Source: Owenia fusiformis
Taxonomy: Eukaryota; Annelida; Polychaeta; Sabellida; Oweniidae
Assembly: GCA_903813345.2 (NCBI GenBank)
Contig: CAIIXF020000001.1
Span: forward strand, 44,163,885 to 44,227,884
DNA length: 64,000 nucleotides
Direction of reading: 5' to 3'
Below are positions 1 to 11,500 of the stretch, piece by piece. Under the pieces are notes generated by a model, which ran no database searches, had not been told where the DNA came from, and saw only the letters and a program-made list of their open reading frames with translations. Numbering within the stretch: the first letter of the stretch is position 1; each line of letters starts with the position of its first letter. A program made the translations under genes and the position numbers.

Positions 1-706
1 TTTCTCTGTCATGATATCTCTGGCAACATTTGTATCAAATGGGATCTCCAGGAGATGCAGTACTGGCTCCAGTCTTGTGAAGTTGTTCAACTTAGAGTCA
101 GCCGTTCTGGTGAATAAAGTGTTTTTAAATTGTAGATCTATTTTAATGAGAGGAAGGAATTACACTACTTAGATATGTAATGTGAGTTGTAAAGCTCAAC
201 ATTGGTTCGGTTAAGTCCATATGTACATCATTTTGATTTACATTCCAAATAAATTTACATAGCCACAGCTAAAGCTTTAAACATTATAATAGTTACTACA
301 CTTACTTGTTTTGAGAAAATTGATCAAAGTCATCTTGGAGTTGGTACTTGTATAAGACCTCTCCCATAAGATACCCAGTTGAAAACTCCTTTGCAAAGTT
401 GGTATGATCTGGAATAAATCATACACATTTTATGTCTTGTATAAGTTAGTACCTGAAGTTAGTAAACATCCATAAATATCAGCACATTTATTTTGTTGAG
501 TCAACCATCAATGACCATTGAGCATAAGGACAATATTCAAGAGATGTAAAATGAAATGTAAAATGGACTTGCTTCTATAAATTCCAGTACTTTTGATTTA
601 AAGCATCGATGCACACATTGCAATCTGCACACGCTTCTTTCCAATTTGGATTTCCCACCTGCACTAAAAAAGTCCATTCCAATTCCCGGGTTACAATAAT
701 TCTCAA
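1..706. other. non-coding stretch, no gene recognised
   Basis: No open frame with recognisable protein similarity and no splice-consistent exon was found. A short motif around 495-540 (GTCAACCATCAATG... then GCATAAGGACAATATTC) recurs at about 3,270-3,310 and, inverted, at about 2,705-2,745. These look like scattered copies of a dispersed repeat. Confidence 0.5.
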
Positions 707-708
707 TA

Positions 709-1205
709 TAGTAAAACCTGTCTAATCCGAACGCCATTGGGACCGGATAAAAGCGTTCAGATTAGGAGGTGTTCACATTTCGAGGTTTTAGCATTCGCAA
801 TATTCCCGATTCTGAAGAAATGTGAACACATTCTCAGTAAATATTTATAGTTCTTTTGACCACATAGCTTTATGGCATTCCAGAAATTTGAAAATTTGAT
901 TCAAATCTAATCATGCTGGAAAGCCCCATTATGAATGAGACCATTCAAGATTATTTCCCAAAGTTTTGATATCATGACAAAATTTGAGCAATTTTGTATG
1001 AAACATCAGAAATTTTATGAAAAGTGTTCAGATTAGACAGGTGAATTTTTCAAATATGACTGTTCACTGTTCAAATTGGGAGGTTTCACATTTCAAGGTT
1101 TTTTTTAACATGGGAGTCAATGGGAGGAAAAAATGGGACCAAAAAAAGTGTTCAGATTGGGAGGTGTTTGAATTAGCCAGGTGTTCAGATATACAGGTTC
1201 TACTC
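709..1205. mobile_element. pogo/Tigger-like MITE
   Basis: The element has short terminal inverted repeats: TAGTAAAACCTGTCTAATCC at the left end and, read inward from the right end, GAGTAGAACCTGTATATCTG. It is flanked by TA on both sides (707-708 and 1206-1207), as expected for a Tc1/mariner/pogo-superfamily insertion. It is about 497 bp and non-coding. GTTCAGATTRG...AGGTGTT motifs recur in its interior. The TIR start RGTARAACCTGT resembles Tigger/jerky-type elements from established knowledge; the family assignment is inference. Confidence 0.7.
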
Positions 1206-1560
1206 TAGTTTGTTTTGCTGCCCTGTCAACCCTCACGCATTAGGCGTGATTGTCACACGTTTGCTGGAAAAATAGAAATCATGCATCAATTTTGCGTGTA
1301 TGATCAAATATAACGCAAATCACCATTTTGTTGATACTTTTAAAAATCGTTTTTTTGTGAAATGCCGACACGGTAAAATACCGGACGGCGAAAAAAAGCG
1401 AACGCATTCCGTTCGGTCTCTGCACACGATTGCCATTTATGTCACGCATTTGGTACAAAATATGTGTATATATCACGCATTTGTTTCGAAAATATTTACA
1501 CCTAACCATTGACGGATTTGAACGGAAAAATTTTAGGTGTCCAAAATCTATCAGTGTTCA

Positions 1561-2327
1561 CTTAAGGTCTCATGGAAGTTAACAGGAAATGACAAAACAA
1601 AAAATGACAAAGCCATGCTGGATTTTGAATTTTTTTTGAACCAAGATAACAGAGTTCTGTTTGGACCTCCAGTCAGTTTAACTAGTTCCACATATCATTT
1701 ACATGACTGGAACACAATTGAAATGGTCAGAATGACCATAAACATGATAAAATAACCTTTTCAGCCCTCTGAAAATGTGACTGAAAAATAGCTAAAAGTA
1801 GGTGCTCAGGAAAGGTCAATCAACAGAATCTTTTGATTTTTTCAGAAAATGTGTCCAATATATTGCTCTAAATGACACAATCTTTGAAATTTTAAAAGAT
1901 TGTCTGAAACAATAATGGCTGTAGTAAAAAGGAAAATAGATCGATTTTCAATTCAGTTTTTTTAAATTTTTTATTTTTCTAAGAATGATATCAGATTTTT
2001 TTTAAATTGTATCATTTAGAGCAATATATTGGGCACATTTTCTGAAAAAGTCAAAAGATTCTGTTCAGTGACCTTTCCTGAGCACTGACTCTTAGCTATT
2101 TTTTAGTCACATTTTCAGAGGGCTGAAAAGGTTATTCTCTCATGTTTATGGTCATTCTGACCATTTCAATTGTGTTCCCGGTCATGTAAATGATATGTGG
2201 AACTAGTTAAACTGACTGGAGGTCCAAACAGAACTCTGTTATCTTGGTTCAAAAAATTTTCAAAATCCAGCATGGCTTTGTCATTTTTTGTTTTGTCATT
2301 TCCTGTTAACTTCCATGAGACCTTAAG
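1561..2327. repeat. long palindrome (foldback), arms about 330 bp
   Basis: The left arm, from CTTAAGGTCTCATGGAAGTT at 1561, returns as its reverse complement ending at 2327. The arms are roughly 1561-1890 and 1998-2327, with a spacer of about 110 bp that is rich in T and A. Mismatches are few, so the hairpin is fairly young. TIR-like sequences lie further out: CTGCCCTGTCAACC at 1218 and the complement of CAGGGCTGTCAACT ending near 2402. The whole 1218-2402 block could therefore be one hAT-like foldback element, but a clean 8-bp target duplication was not found. Confidence 0.75.
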
Positions 2328-2882
2328 CTGTCCAAAATTTGAAGGAAGGTGTTCAACATTTGGAAGTCACTCATGTTAGATGGTCCCAAGTTGACAGCCC
2401 TGGTTTTGTAACAAATTTGGTTGAAGTACCATTCGAAAACAATGTTTTTTTTTCATTTATTAACTTAACTGCCGCATAATATTCAGACAAAGACTTAGAC
2501 AATTCATATCTAAATGAACGATGGGTATGATTCTACTCTCGCTTAATCAAAGATCACACCGCCATCTAAATGAGAATACTGTATGTACTGTAGCTTCAAC
2601 TGACTAATGCCTGGCATGCATGCTAGAAATAAAGTGTATCAAAACTTCCGGAATTTATGAAGAAGCATGCAAATCTGATTAACATTTCAATTTATATCTT
2701 TGTATTGGATATTGTGCTTATGCTCAATGGTTGATGCAACAAAGTCGTTGTTCCGATATTTATGAATGTTTACTAATTTTTAACTTCTGGAAGGTGATAG
2801 TCTGTTACCTAAATTTTATTTTTCGCAATCAAAGTAGCCAGAACCTATAAAATAAGAAATCAAAAGACCATTGTGCAACAAT

Positions 2883-3030
2883 ATGTAATGACCCGTGAGC
2901 ACGCTTGTCCAGGGAGCTGTAATGTAATGAGTCAGATACTAGACCTGCACTAGATTCAATGCCTAAAGTGGGAATCGAACTAAGGACTCTCCACTCACAA
3001 GTATGACGCTCTATCACTTTAGCCAAAAAG
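2883..3030 (-). mobile_element. tRNA-derived SINE
   Basis: Read on the minus strand, the segment starts with a tRNA-like head. It has an A-box-like stretch TGGCTAAAGTGATAGAGCGT (3025-3006) and a B-box-like AGTTCGATTCC (2981-2971), spaced as in a tRNA promoter. A CTTGTGA anticodon-like loop lies between them. After the head comes a non-tRNA body containing GTCTAGTATCTGACTCATTA. Internal pol III promoter boxes plus an unrelated body define a tRNA-derived SINE. A functional tRNA is unlikely because the acceptor and T stems do not pair well. Confidence 0.6.
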
Positions 3031-3146
3031 ACTAGCCACTACAGCTAAGACTGTAGTAGCGACTTGCTATCAAGGGTCATTATACTATTCCCCTGAAGGA
3101 CAACGTCCTGTCATAATACACAAGGGAAGTCCCATATCCGATACCA

Positions 3147-3211
3147 ATGTAACGACCCATAGGTACGCTCTTCGGGAGAGCTATAGTGTAACGAGCCAGA
3201 TACTAGACCTG
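3147..3211 (-). repeat. second copy of SINE body
   Basis: This segment matches 2883-2947 in the same orientation (ATGTAAYGACCC..., ...CAGATACTAGACCTG) with scattered differences. It lacks the tRNA-like head, so it is either a partial tandem copy or a headless second insertion. Confidence 0.6.
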
Positions 3212-3419
3212 AAAGGGAGTGTGTTAGAATGCCCCGTACATGAATGACATTTGTATGAATGACATAGTTGCGTCAACCATTGTGCATATAAGCACAATAT
3301 CCAAAAGATATCAAATTACAGACTCATTTCCTCATAAGGTCTGGTAGTTTTGATTCGTAATACTATCAAACAACATGCGAAAATCTAAATTTGGTTCATT
3401 TTATTTTGAGCATGCATGC

Positions 3420-3922
3420 TAGGGGTCACACGATACATTATCTTTAATTTCGATACGAGCAACGATATTTACCTCACGATACGATACAAACGATACGAGC
3501 AATGTAACAGCGCAACAAATATTTTTATTTCAAATAAATATATGGGAAACAAGAGATGACGATGCCAAATGCACCAACCGCCCAATTTCGAACTTGTGAC
3601 ACAGTATGTAACTCTGAATGTCCTCCTAAAACTAATGTCCACTAGACTAGTGTCCATCCATGATTTATATTTTTTTTCATGATCTTATCCAAAGTTTTTT
3701 CATTCAACATTAGTTCATTCTATGCCAGATCATACAAGGAACAAAATGCAAAAAAACGGGAAGATACAATCTAACATTATTTGATATGCTTTCGAACATG
3801 ATTTTGCTGTTTTGGGAGCTGTTAAAACGATACAGAATTTTGACCGATATTCAAGTTGAGTATCGATACGCTCATATCTTGACCAATTGCTCGAGCAAAT
3901 CGGAGCAATCGCGAGACCCCTA
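3420..3922. mobile_element. hAT-type MITE with perfect 8-bp target duplication
   Basis: The element begins TAGGGGTCACACGATACA and ends with the inverse ...GCGAGACCCCTA. The 8-bp sequence ATGCATGC lies immediately outside both ends (3412-3419 and 3923-3930), the duplication length expected for hAT transposition. The 503-bp interior is non-coding and carries repeated CGATACGAGCAA-like motifs near both ends. TAGGGGT..ACGATA termini are common in hAT MITEs. Confidence 0.8.
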
Positions 3923-3930
3923 ATGCATGC

Positions 3931-5486
3931 CCCATGCATCATAAAAATGAACCATGTGCAGACTGCAGATTGCAAGTGTTAGACGATCAAAATTTGTCTT
4001 CTCATCTGATTCAATCGTAATTGGGAAACATCTTACCTATTACTGTAGAAACTTTAAGCTCATCATTGAGCCATTTATTTAGTATTTCCGTCATCTTAAG
4101 ATCGTAGATATTACGAGCAATTTACACCATACCTCATAAATCCAAGCTAAATACAAATAAATGCATTTATATTCAAAAAATCACATTTGAAAAATTTCCC
4201 CAGCATTCAAAATGGCGTATTGCTAGGCAACAGCCAAAAATGTCGTGATTTCAAATGTCTTCTTGTACAAGGGATCGCTTGGTGCCGAAATGATATTCCT
4301 TGTTATTGGTAAAATCGTCTGTGGATAAGGTGTAAAGTCTCTTTTCTGTTTTAGAATAATATTATTGCAGAAGTAAAATAGCGACATTCAGCTTTTGAAA
4401 ACCAGTCGGCATTCCGGTTTGATTTCGTTTAGTGCGTTCTTTTTAAAATGGTTTAAACTCCCGGGGACCCACACAGATCCGGAGCCAGTTCCCCTATCTG
4501 CCTATTGTGTATTGGTAGTTGGCTCAAAAGATTATTGTGCCTAGACACAGAGGAGGTAATCTAGCAGAGGTCCGTGGGGACCCAATGCCAATTAGCATTG
4601 GTAAAATAATCAGTTGACGTACTGATTAAAAAAATATAACCAAATCTTTAGTTTTATAAAGTCGGAAGGGGTAATTTCAAACTTGCTAGCAACTCCCATT
4701 AAAATGACGTTACATTAGAATCACTAGAGGGCCGTGACATAATAAAATTGGTATTTGCCTTACAGTCTGATATTAATATCTCCCAAAAAATGATATCCGG
4801 ATCGGATTCATCCTTCTTCAAAGGACTTCATTTATGCTTATTCATGGAAAAGAATTGAAATACGACGGTTACATGTATGTCCGCCATTTGTGAAAACGGT
4901 ATCTGGCTTTACCGTTGTCAGGTTATTCGGGTGTGAGGATGAGCTGTTCAGGGATTCATGTCCAGAGATAAACTGACCAGGGGTTGAGGTCTAGGGGTTG
5001 AGTTGTCCGGTTACCCAGTTCCCCAAAAATTTCAAAAAGGTTTAAGTTCATTAGTTAAGAACCCCTCTTCCCCACCCTATTCTATTCTTACTTTTAAAAA
5101 TGGATCTCCCACGTATTTGTTGAGATTCGATCAACTCCGCCAACTTGAGTTCTGATAAAGTGAGAATTTTAGCAAAGAGTGCATTGACTTAACACGGTGA
5201 CATCAGGAGTGACATATATGATGGTATCCCGATGCCGTCAATGGTGTATGCCCCCATTGAAATCCTCATTTTCTCAGAAACACTCAAGTTGATCGAGTCT
5301 CAACAAGTAGATTCATGTTTGATAGCATATTTTTCACACTATTTATTAATCATCATTCGTATTAATGACACAGTACAGTAGTTCACCTCATAAAGAGTCG
5401 TTGACTCAATATTCCGAGAGGCCATTAGAGTCAGTCACTGACCGGATACAAATCATGAGATTAATGATGCTTAAATTTAAGTTCAT
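3931..5486. other. intergenic, no gene recognised
   Basis: This is the flank downstream (3') of VWA gene A, which is on the minus strand. No exon, tRNA or TIR element could be supported. A moderately GC-rich block at about 4,450-4,600 contains CCGGGGACCCACACAG and GTCCGTGGGGACCC, a short imperfect inverted motif of unknown nature. Confidence 0.45.
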
Positions 5487-5492
5487 TTTATT
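5487..5492 (-). terminator. poly(A) signal of VWA gene A
   Basis: AATAAA on the minus strand, 32 bases beyond the stop codon of gene A. The paralogous gene B has AATAAA in the same local context (CAATAAAATG) at 19,737-19,742, which supports it as the genuine 3'-end signal. It implies a very short 3' UTR. Confidence 0.65.
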
Positions 5493-5523
5493 GATTTAAT
5501 ACGTCCAAATACAAATTAATTTT

Positions 5524-8500
5524 TTACAATGTATCACATGATGCTTTGAGAATAGGAACGATAACATCCCTGAGGTTATCGAAACTTTTGAGATCGTAGC
5601 GGTATTGCGATCCTTCTGATGGTATCGCTGCAAATTCGTTAATCTTCAATTCTTTCAGTCTGTTCTTCTCTGCCTGTGACACCCCACTTGTCGCCTCTCC
5701 TTTCATATTGGGTGCGGTTACTAAAATTACAGTTGGCGGAGTGATTCCTTCTTGGTAGGAAGTGGGGTCTTTCAATTTCCTGGCTTCCTCTATTGTAACA
5801 GGTGACATGTCAGTAGGGTTGCTGACACCATCAGTGAAAACAACAACAACAGCCTGGAAGTAAAAGCACACACCTGTGAACAAGTGACCGGGACAAATGC
5901 CTCGCAAAGGGCGTTAGTCAGGCTACAACAAACTCTGTGAGAAGGTGTGTAGTCAAGTAGAGGGGGGGGGGTCACAGAGGTTTGTAGCGAGATTAAAAGG
6001 GCGTGTAGATCCCAAAATAAAAATACGCATGCAGAAGGCTTATGTATCTCATACTTGAGTGGGTTTGGGGTAGATATCACCCGGGAATATATATCGTATC
6101 TGAGGAGCGGGCAGGATATATTCTATATGTCCCGCTCTAGGCCAAATGCGGGCAGATATAATATATCCATCCCGCTCCCGGGAATTTTTTCAAAAGTTTA
6201 AAAAATTTTAAAAATTTAAATTTCAGAAGTTTAAAATTTTTCAAAAAGTTTAAATGTTACAATTCTATTGTATTGAGCTGAAGGAATATTATGAAAATGT
6301 TAAATATTAATTGTGCTTTTACAGTTTAGGCCTATATTGTCATTTGAAAAAGGTGGTAAAGGTTATATCTACCCCAAACCCACTCAAGTATGAGATACAC
6401 CAGTTATGTACGGTCGGTTTTGGATATAGGGTTTATCCCTCGGGAAATATTTATATCTCCCCTTGGTCCCTTCGGTCCCTCGGGCAGATATAAATATATC
6501 CCTCAGGATATACCCTTTATCCAAAACCTCCCAGTACATAACCCTTATATATATCACTTCAATTTCAGATTTCAATTTCAGATACTCCTCCTCTGATTTC
6601 TCTAAAATGATTTGTGATATTAAAAGTTCTATTTTGCAACTCATTGGACCCATCAGCGATGCAATTGGTTTTGGATACGGAGGAAAATCCCTCATTATGT
6701 CATGTCATGTCCTCAAGCATGTAACAAGCTTTTACCAAGGGGTTCACTTTTTAAAAATTCCAAAGGGGTTTTTCACTTTAAACAATTTCGGTTCAAAAAT
6801 GGCCCAATCTTTTAAAAAGTGCTCAGAATGGTGAAAAACTGCATGGTTTTGATAAAATGGCCATCGACTCCCGGCTACGGGCCTGCCATATCATGTCTAT
6901 TTGAGTCTCGATATAAAACTATACATGTCATTCATCTTATTTTTAAATCTTAAAAAATGTTCTTATGGAAATGAGTATCCGAAGGACGAACGGTATAGAA
7001 TAAGCAGATTGTCCCATATATGTAGTTGGTTCAAGATAAATATGATTATACCTCGGCTGATATCAAATTTGCCCAATGGCCTTGGTATAATCACAATAGC
7101 CTGAACTAGCTTTATGATAATCTCTACATGTACCACATTTTAATCCTGGGATTTAGATTCTTACTTTTTTACCCAATCTTCTTCCGCTGCCAATTGTTAG
7201 ACTCTCTCTTGCCTCCTTTAAAGCGAGCCATGTACTTGTTCCCTTCTTCGTTTTCATTGTCATGTTCTTTGCTGCGTTCATAATCTACATTAAATAACAG
7301 ATAAAAGCATTATGCAAATTCTACATGTCTGAGAGATGTTCTGTGGTGTGTAACTTAGAGTTATGATGATATAAATAATCGAAAATTATAAATTACCGAA
7401 ATGTTATTAATTTACCAATCATGCCACATCAGATCTTGATACTTTTTTATATGATAAACAGCCTAGTGGCATTATAGGCCAAGCTTTAAGGTTACATCGA
7501 ATTAATACAATTAACAGGGGCGGATCCAGGAACCAACAAGGGGGGGGGGGGGCAAATTTCAGGTCAGATAAAAAACTTTGGACCCCTAAAACCGAAAAGT
7601 GGGCCAAAATTTTGAAATTTTGAGGCCCATTTTCTTAAATTTGGCCTGAAACTAAACAATAAGGCCTCAGGAGGCCCAGTAATGACCAAAAAGGCCCACT
7701 TTTTGGAGCCTCGAGGCCTTTTTAGGCCTTACTGTTTTAGGGGCCCATTTCTTTTTCTGGGCCCAACTTAGTGGGGGGGGGGGGGGGGCGGACCCCATGG
7801 ATCCGAGACTGATTAAGAACAGCATTTTCTTCATATAGCACAAAAGATTTGGGGGTGTCTGGCTAAATATACATATTTTCCAGAATAAAGTAAGTATTAC
7901 TATGACTTCGGCTGCGTTTTTGAACTGCCCGCGGGCTAGTGCATTGCATAATATTTAATAAGTATTCCCCCTAGGTATCATGAAAAAGAACAACGAGTAC
8001 GAACACGTTTTCAACAAAAGCAGTTCATCAGAGCGTACTTAAACCGCTACCGAACTTAATGGCCTAGTCACATAGCCCGGCCGATGTCCAGCATCGGTAG
8101 AGCTCGGTGGATTTTTTTGGTGCCACCGAGCTCTCCTCATCGGAAGCAGAGCTCGGTGACGTGAACGGACTCCGTCCGGACATCTTCAGGCGACCGACCG
8201 AACACCGGCCGGTGACCGTACGGAGTCTGTCTCAAAATGGTAGTTTTTTTCTGCCGATGTGGCAGCAACTACCGGCCGGAGGTCGGCCGGACATCGGAAG
8301 GAATACGGCCGGTACCCGAGCAGGTAACAGGACACCGTGCGATCGCCGGCCGGGTTGTTAACGGGCTTTGAACAGTGACCGGCCGATGCTCTGTCCCACA
8401 TCGGCCGGAGCTCGGTCGGAGCTCGGCCGCTGTCCGTTAAAAAACCTCGTCCTCTGGTTGTCTCAGATGCACGGGACACCGGCCGATACTCGGCCGTGCA

Positions 8501-11500
8501 CCGGCCGACGTGTTTCCCGATGTGGTTACCATGGGGCTGCGATGACATGATGAGGGAGCTCGGTGAGAGCCCGGTGAAATTTAACTCCGAAGTTAAAATT
8601 TCACCGAGCTACCACCGATGCTGTTTTAAGCAACAAACGCCACGGATGTCCGGCCGGTGTCCGGCCGGTGTTCGGCCGAGTTTGGTGAAAATTGCATCGC
8701 TGGCTCATCGTAACCTCATCGGCCGGGCTATGTGACTAGGCCATTAATTACGCCATGGCAACCTTGTCGGCTGCTCGCGTGTGTCAACCGCGTCTGCTCG
8801 TTGCAAGTGCACCGCAGGAGTTCCACTACCCTTTGTATTTATTCGACGTCACTTCTTAAAACTGAGCTCCGATAGTTTATAACTAGACTCTGCAGGGTAG
8901 AGTTCCACTTCAATAAACCGTGGTATCCTTCAAAATAATTATTTGAGTGTAGGAGAGCTTGGATAAGCTATTTTTGTTGAAAACACATAAGCATGTAATT
9001 TGCACGGCATGAATAGCTTATTGTACTTTTAGTGATATCTGGAGAAAAGCCCCATTAAAATATTACGCAATTCCCTAGCACCGCGGGCATACAAAAATAC
9101 AGTCTTAGTTAAAATTAGTTTTTGTTTTACTTTTTGTAAACGAGATTATAAATTTATGTAAAAAATCGTATCCTAAAAATTAAAACCACCAGCATGGGGA
9201 ATATTAACTAAAAATATGAGGCCATATAAACATTGGTTACATTTATGGTAGGTTTTGGTTTTACTGAGAGTATAGAATAACATACCAAAGCTGGAGTGTT
9301 GTATGTTTTGAATTTAACGAAAGGATAGGTTTGACCGCCATACGTTGATCCTGACACCAATGTAAATGCATCTCCGAGTCGAAGTAGTTTCAAAAGGTCC
9401 AATGCAAAGGATCTCACTTGAACTTTATTCACATCACTGATGGAAAACGACATGTCTATTACTAAGCATAGATCAAAACCACACGCCTTGGTGTCCTTGT
9501 CAGCTGAAAATGATAGTGGTTTAAATTTGCGTCCCTATCGGGAATATACATCTTCCTATTGAGTGTACGATTTCGTATACATCAAAGTTTACAAAACACA
9601 TCATCATTATGTTTTCAATGTTCAATATACCATCAGATCATCGATATTCAATGAATAAAATCTAAGATTTCCAATGTAAATCTTTTATTATCACACCAAA
9701 CTAGCTCTCATTACGTTCTAGAAAACGGGCCTAAACTGTGTATGAACGGATTGGACGTACTAAAAGTGAAAGGGGTCTATTTTGGGGTCTATTTTCAAAC
9801 TTCACGAACGTACTCGTACAGAACTTAGAGCATACTCAAAATTTTCTGGTGGTCGCCGCATTCTCAGAACGAGTGACAACGTTTGTGGAAGCCCAACTGT
9901 TCTGGGCTACCCAAGTGTTCCGAGATCGCTTATTTTATCACATCTTATAATTCACAAGAGAGGGTTCAAAAAATGCTTGGATGAAAAAAGGAGTCCTAAA
10001 ATATTGGCTCGTTGAAAGTTTTGACCCAATTTTTTAAAATATGGAGCCAATTTTTAAAATCGAGGCCCATTTTTTCTAAAGGCCCATTTCCAAAAATGAG
10101 GCATGTTCCTGAAATTGAGACCCAGCCTAATAATATTTAGATATTTTGTCTAAATATTCTATTACTCAGGAGTGTCCCATGGTACAAAAGTCGAAAAACC
10201 GGGGGTTTTACATTCCCCATGGATACCCTATTAGTTTATGTGAATAAATGGAAAGCCTTTTGTAAACGAGGCAGCCACGGTGGTTTCATTAGCTTAATTT
10301 CAAGTCATCTCTGTAGAAACCTAAAATTGATATTAGAAATTGAAAATCACCGTATCGAGTGTATTTGATAAAATAAGTAAACCCAGAATACTAGTACTTG
10401 GGCCAAGTCAGAATACTTCGGCAAGAGTCGGAATACTCGGGCTGCGGGGAATATACTGAGGGAAAGATGAACATGTATTCACCGAAAATAGAATGGAATA
10501 TTTGGTATATATTGCATTGGGCCCCGTACACTGACTTTCGTAATGTTTATAAATTGGTCCCAAGCTAATTTTGACCCACTTTGCAAAAGGAATGATTACT
10601 CGCCCAACCATGACCCAATATCAGAGAATGATATACCATTGTAAAGAGGAGAAACATTTCTTTATAATATATTTGAATGAAATCAATGCTGTTGCACTGG
10701 TTTTGTGCTTTTCCGAGATAACAATCTGTTGCGTTTTTTTATACGCACTGTATAATTGAGTACCGGAAGCACCCATTTCGTATGTAAAATCTGACGAGAT
10801 TACATACACATGGCGATTGCCCACATGTCAACTCATCTAAAATCGACTATATAGGGTGTCTCAAAAAAATGTACCCAAAAGTATATCAACACCACAGACA
10901 AACCAATCAATATTTTCAGACATTTTTTGCATGGTCGTGTAGATAAAAGATGAAAGTTTTTTCCCCCATGCACAGTTTTTAATTCAGTTTTGCCTTTTTG
11001 ATACTTTAACCCGTTACCTTTTACACCACATATTCAATGTAACCTCATATTTCGATGACAGTCTGCATCCTTACTACTACATTGTTCATCACATTTGATA
11101 TTTCTAGTGGAATGTTTTGATTTCTGTTTGGATGCTTGTCTTAAGTTGTTATGGGTCTCTTAGCCTGGGTTTAGCATAAAAATGGTCCTTCAAATAGCCT
11201 CAGAGAAAAAAGTATGGGCCGTCAAATATGGTCAATAGGGAGGCCCTCACAATGTCTTATAGCCCCCTTATACAGAGAGGTCGGAGGTTCAAGAAACTGC
11301 ATTGGCTGGGATTCTAGTGTAGCTTTTGTTGTGTGGATCAATTTGAGACCACTGTGTTTTCATTTTGATATCATTTGGTCTCCAGGCTAGCCTGCCTAAC
11401 TCTGGAAGGTAACTCCTGAATCATTTGCCGATAATTGACCTGATTATTCGTGTTTGTTCTGTCACCGTCATCCTCAAACATCCTTCTCTGTGGCTATCTG

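Noticed and set aside
6384-6834. Overlapping frames of 68-123 codons near 6.4-6.8 kb
   Set aside because: They run through foldback hairpins in gene A's last intron, with mirrored content on both strands.
8107-8735. Several 60-120-codon frames on both strands
   Set aside because: They lie wholly within the GC-rich TIR element, where stop codons are rare by composition. No protein motif is present.
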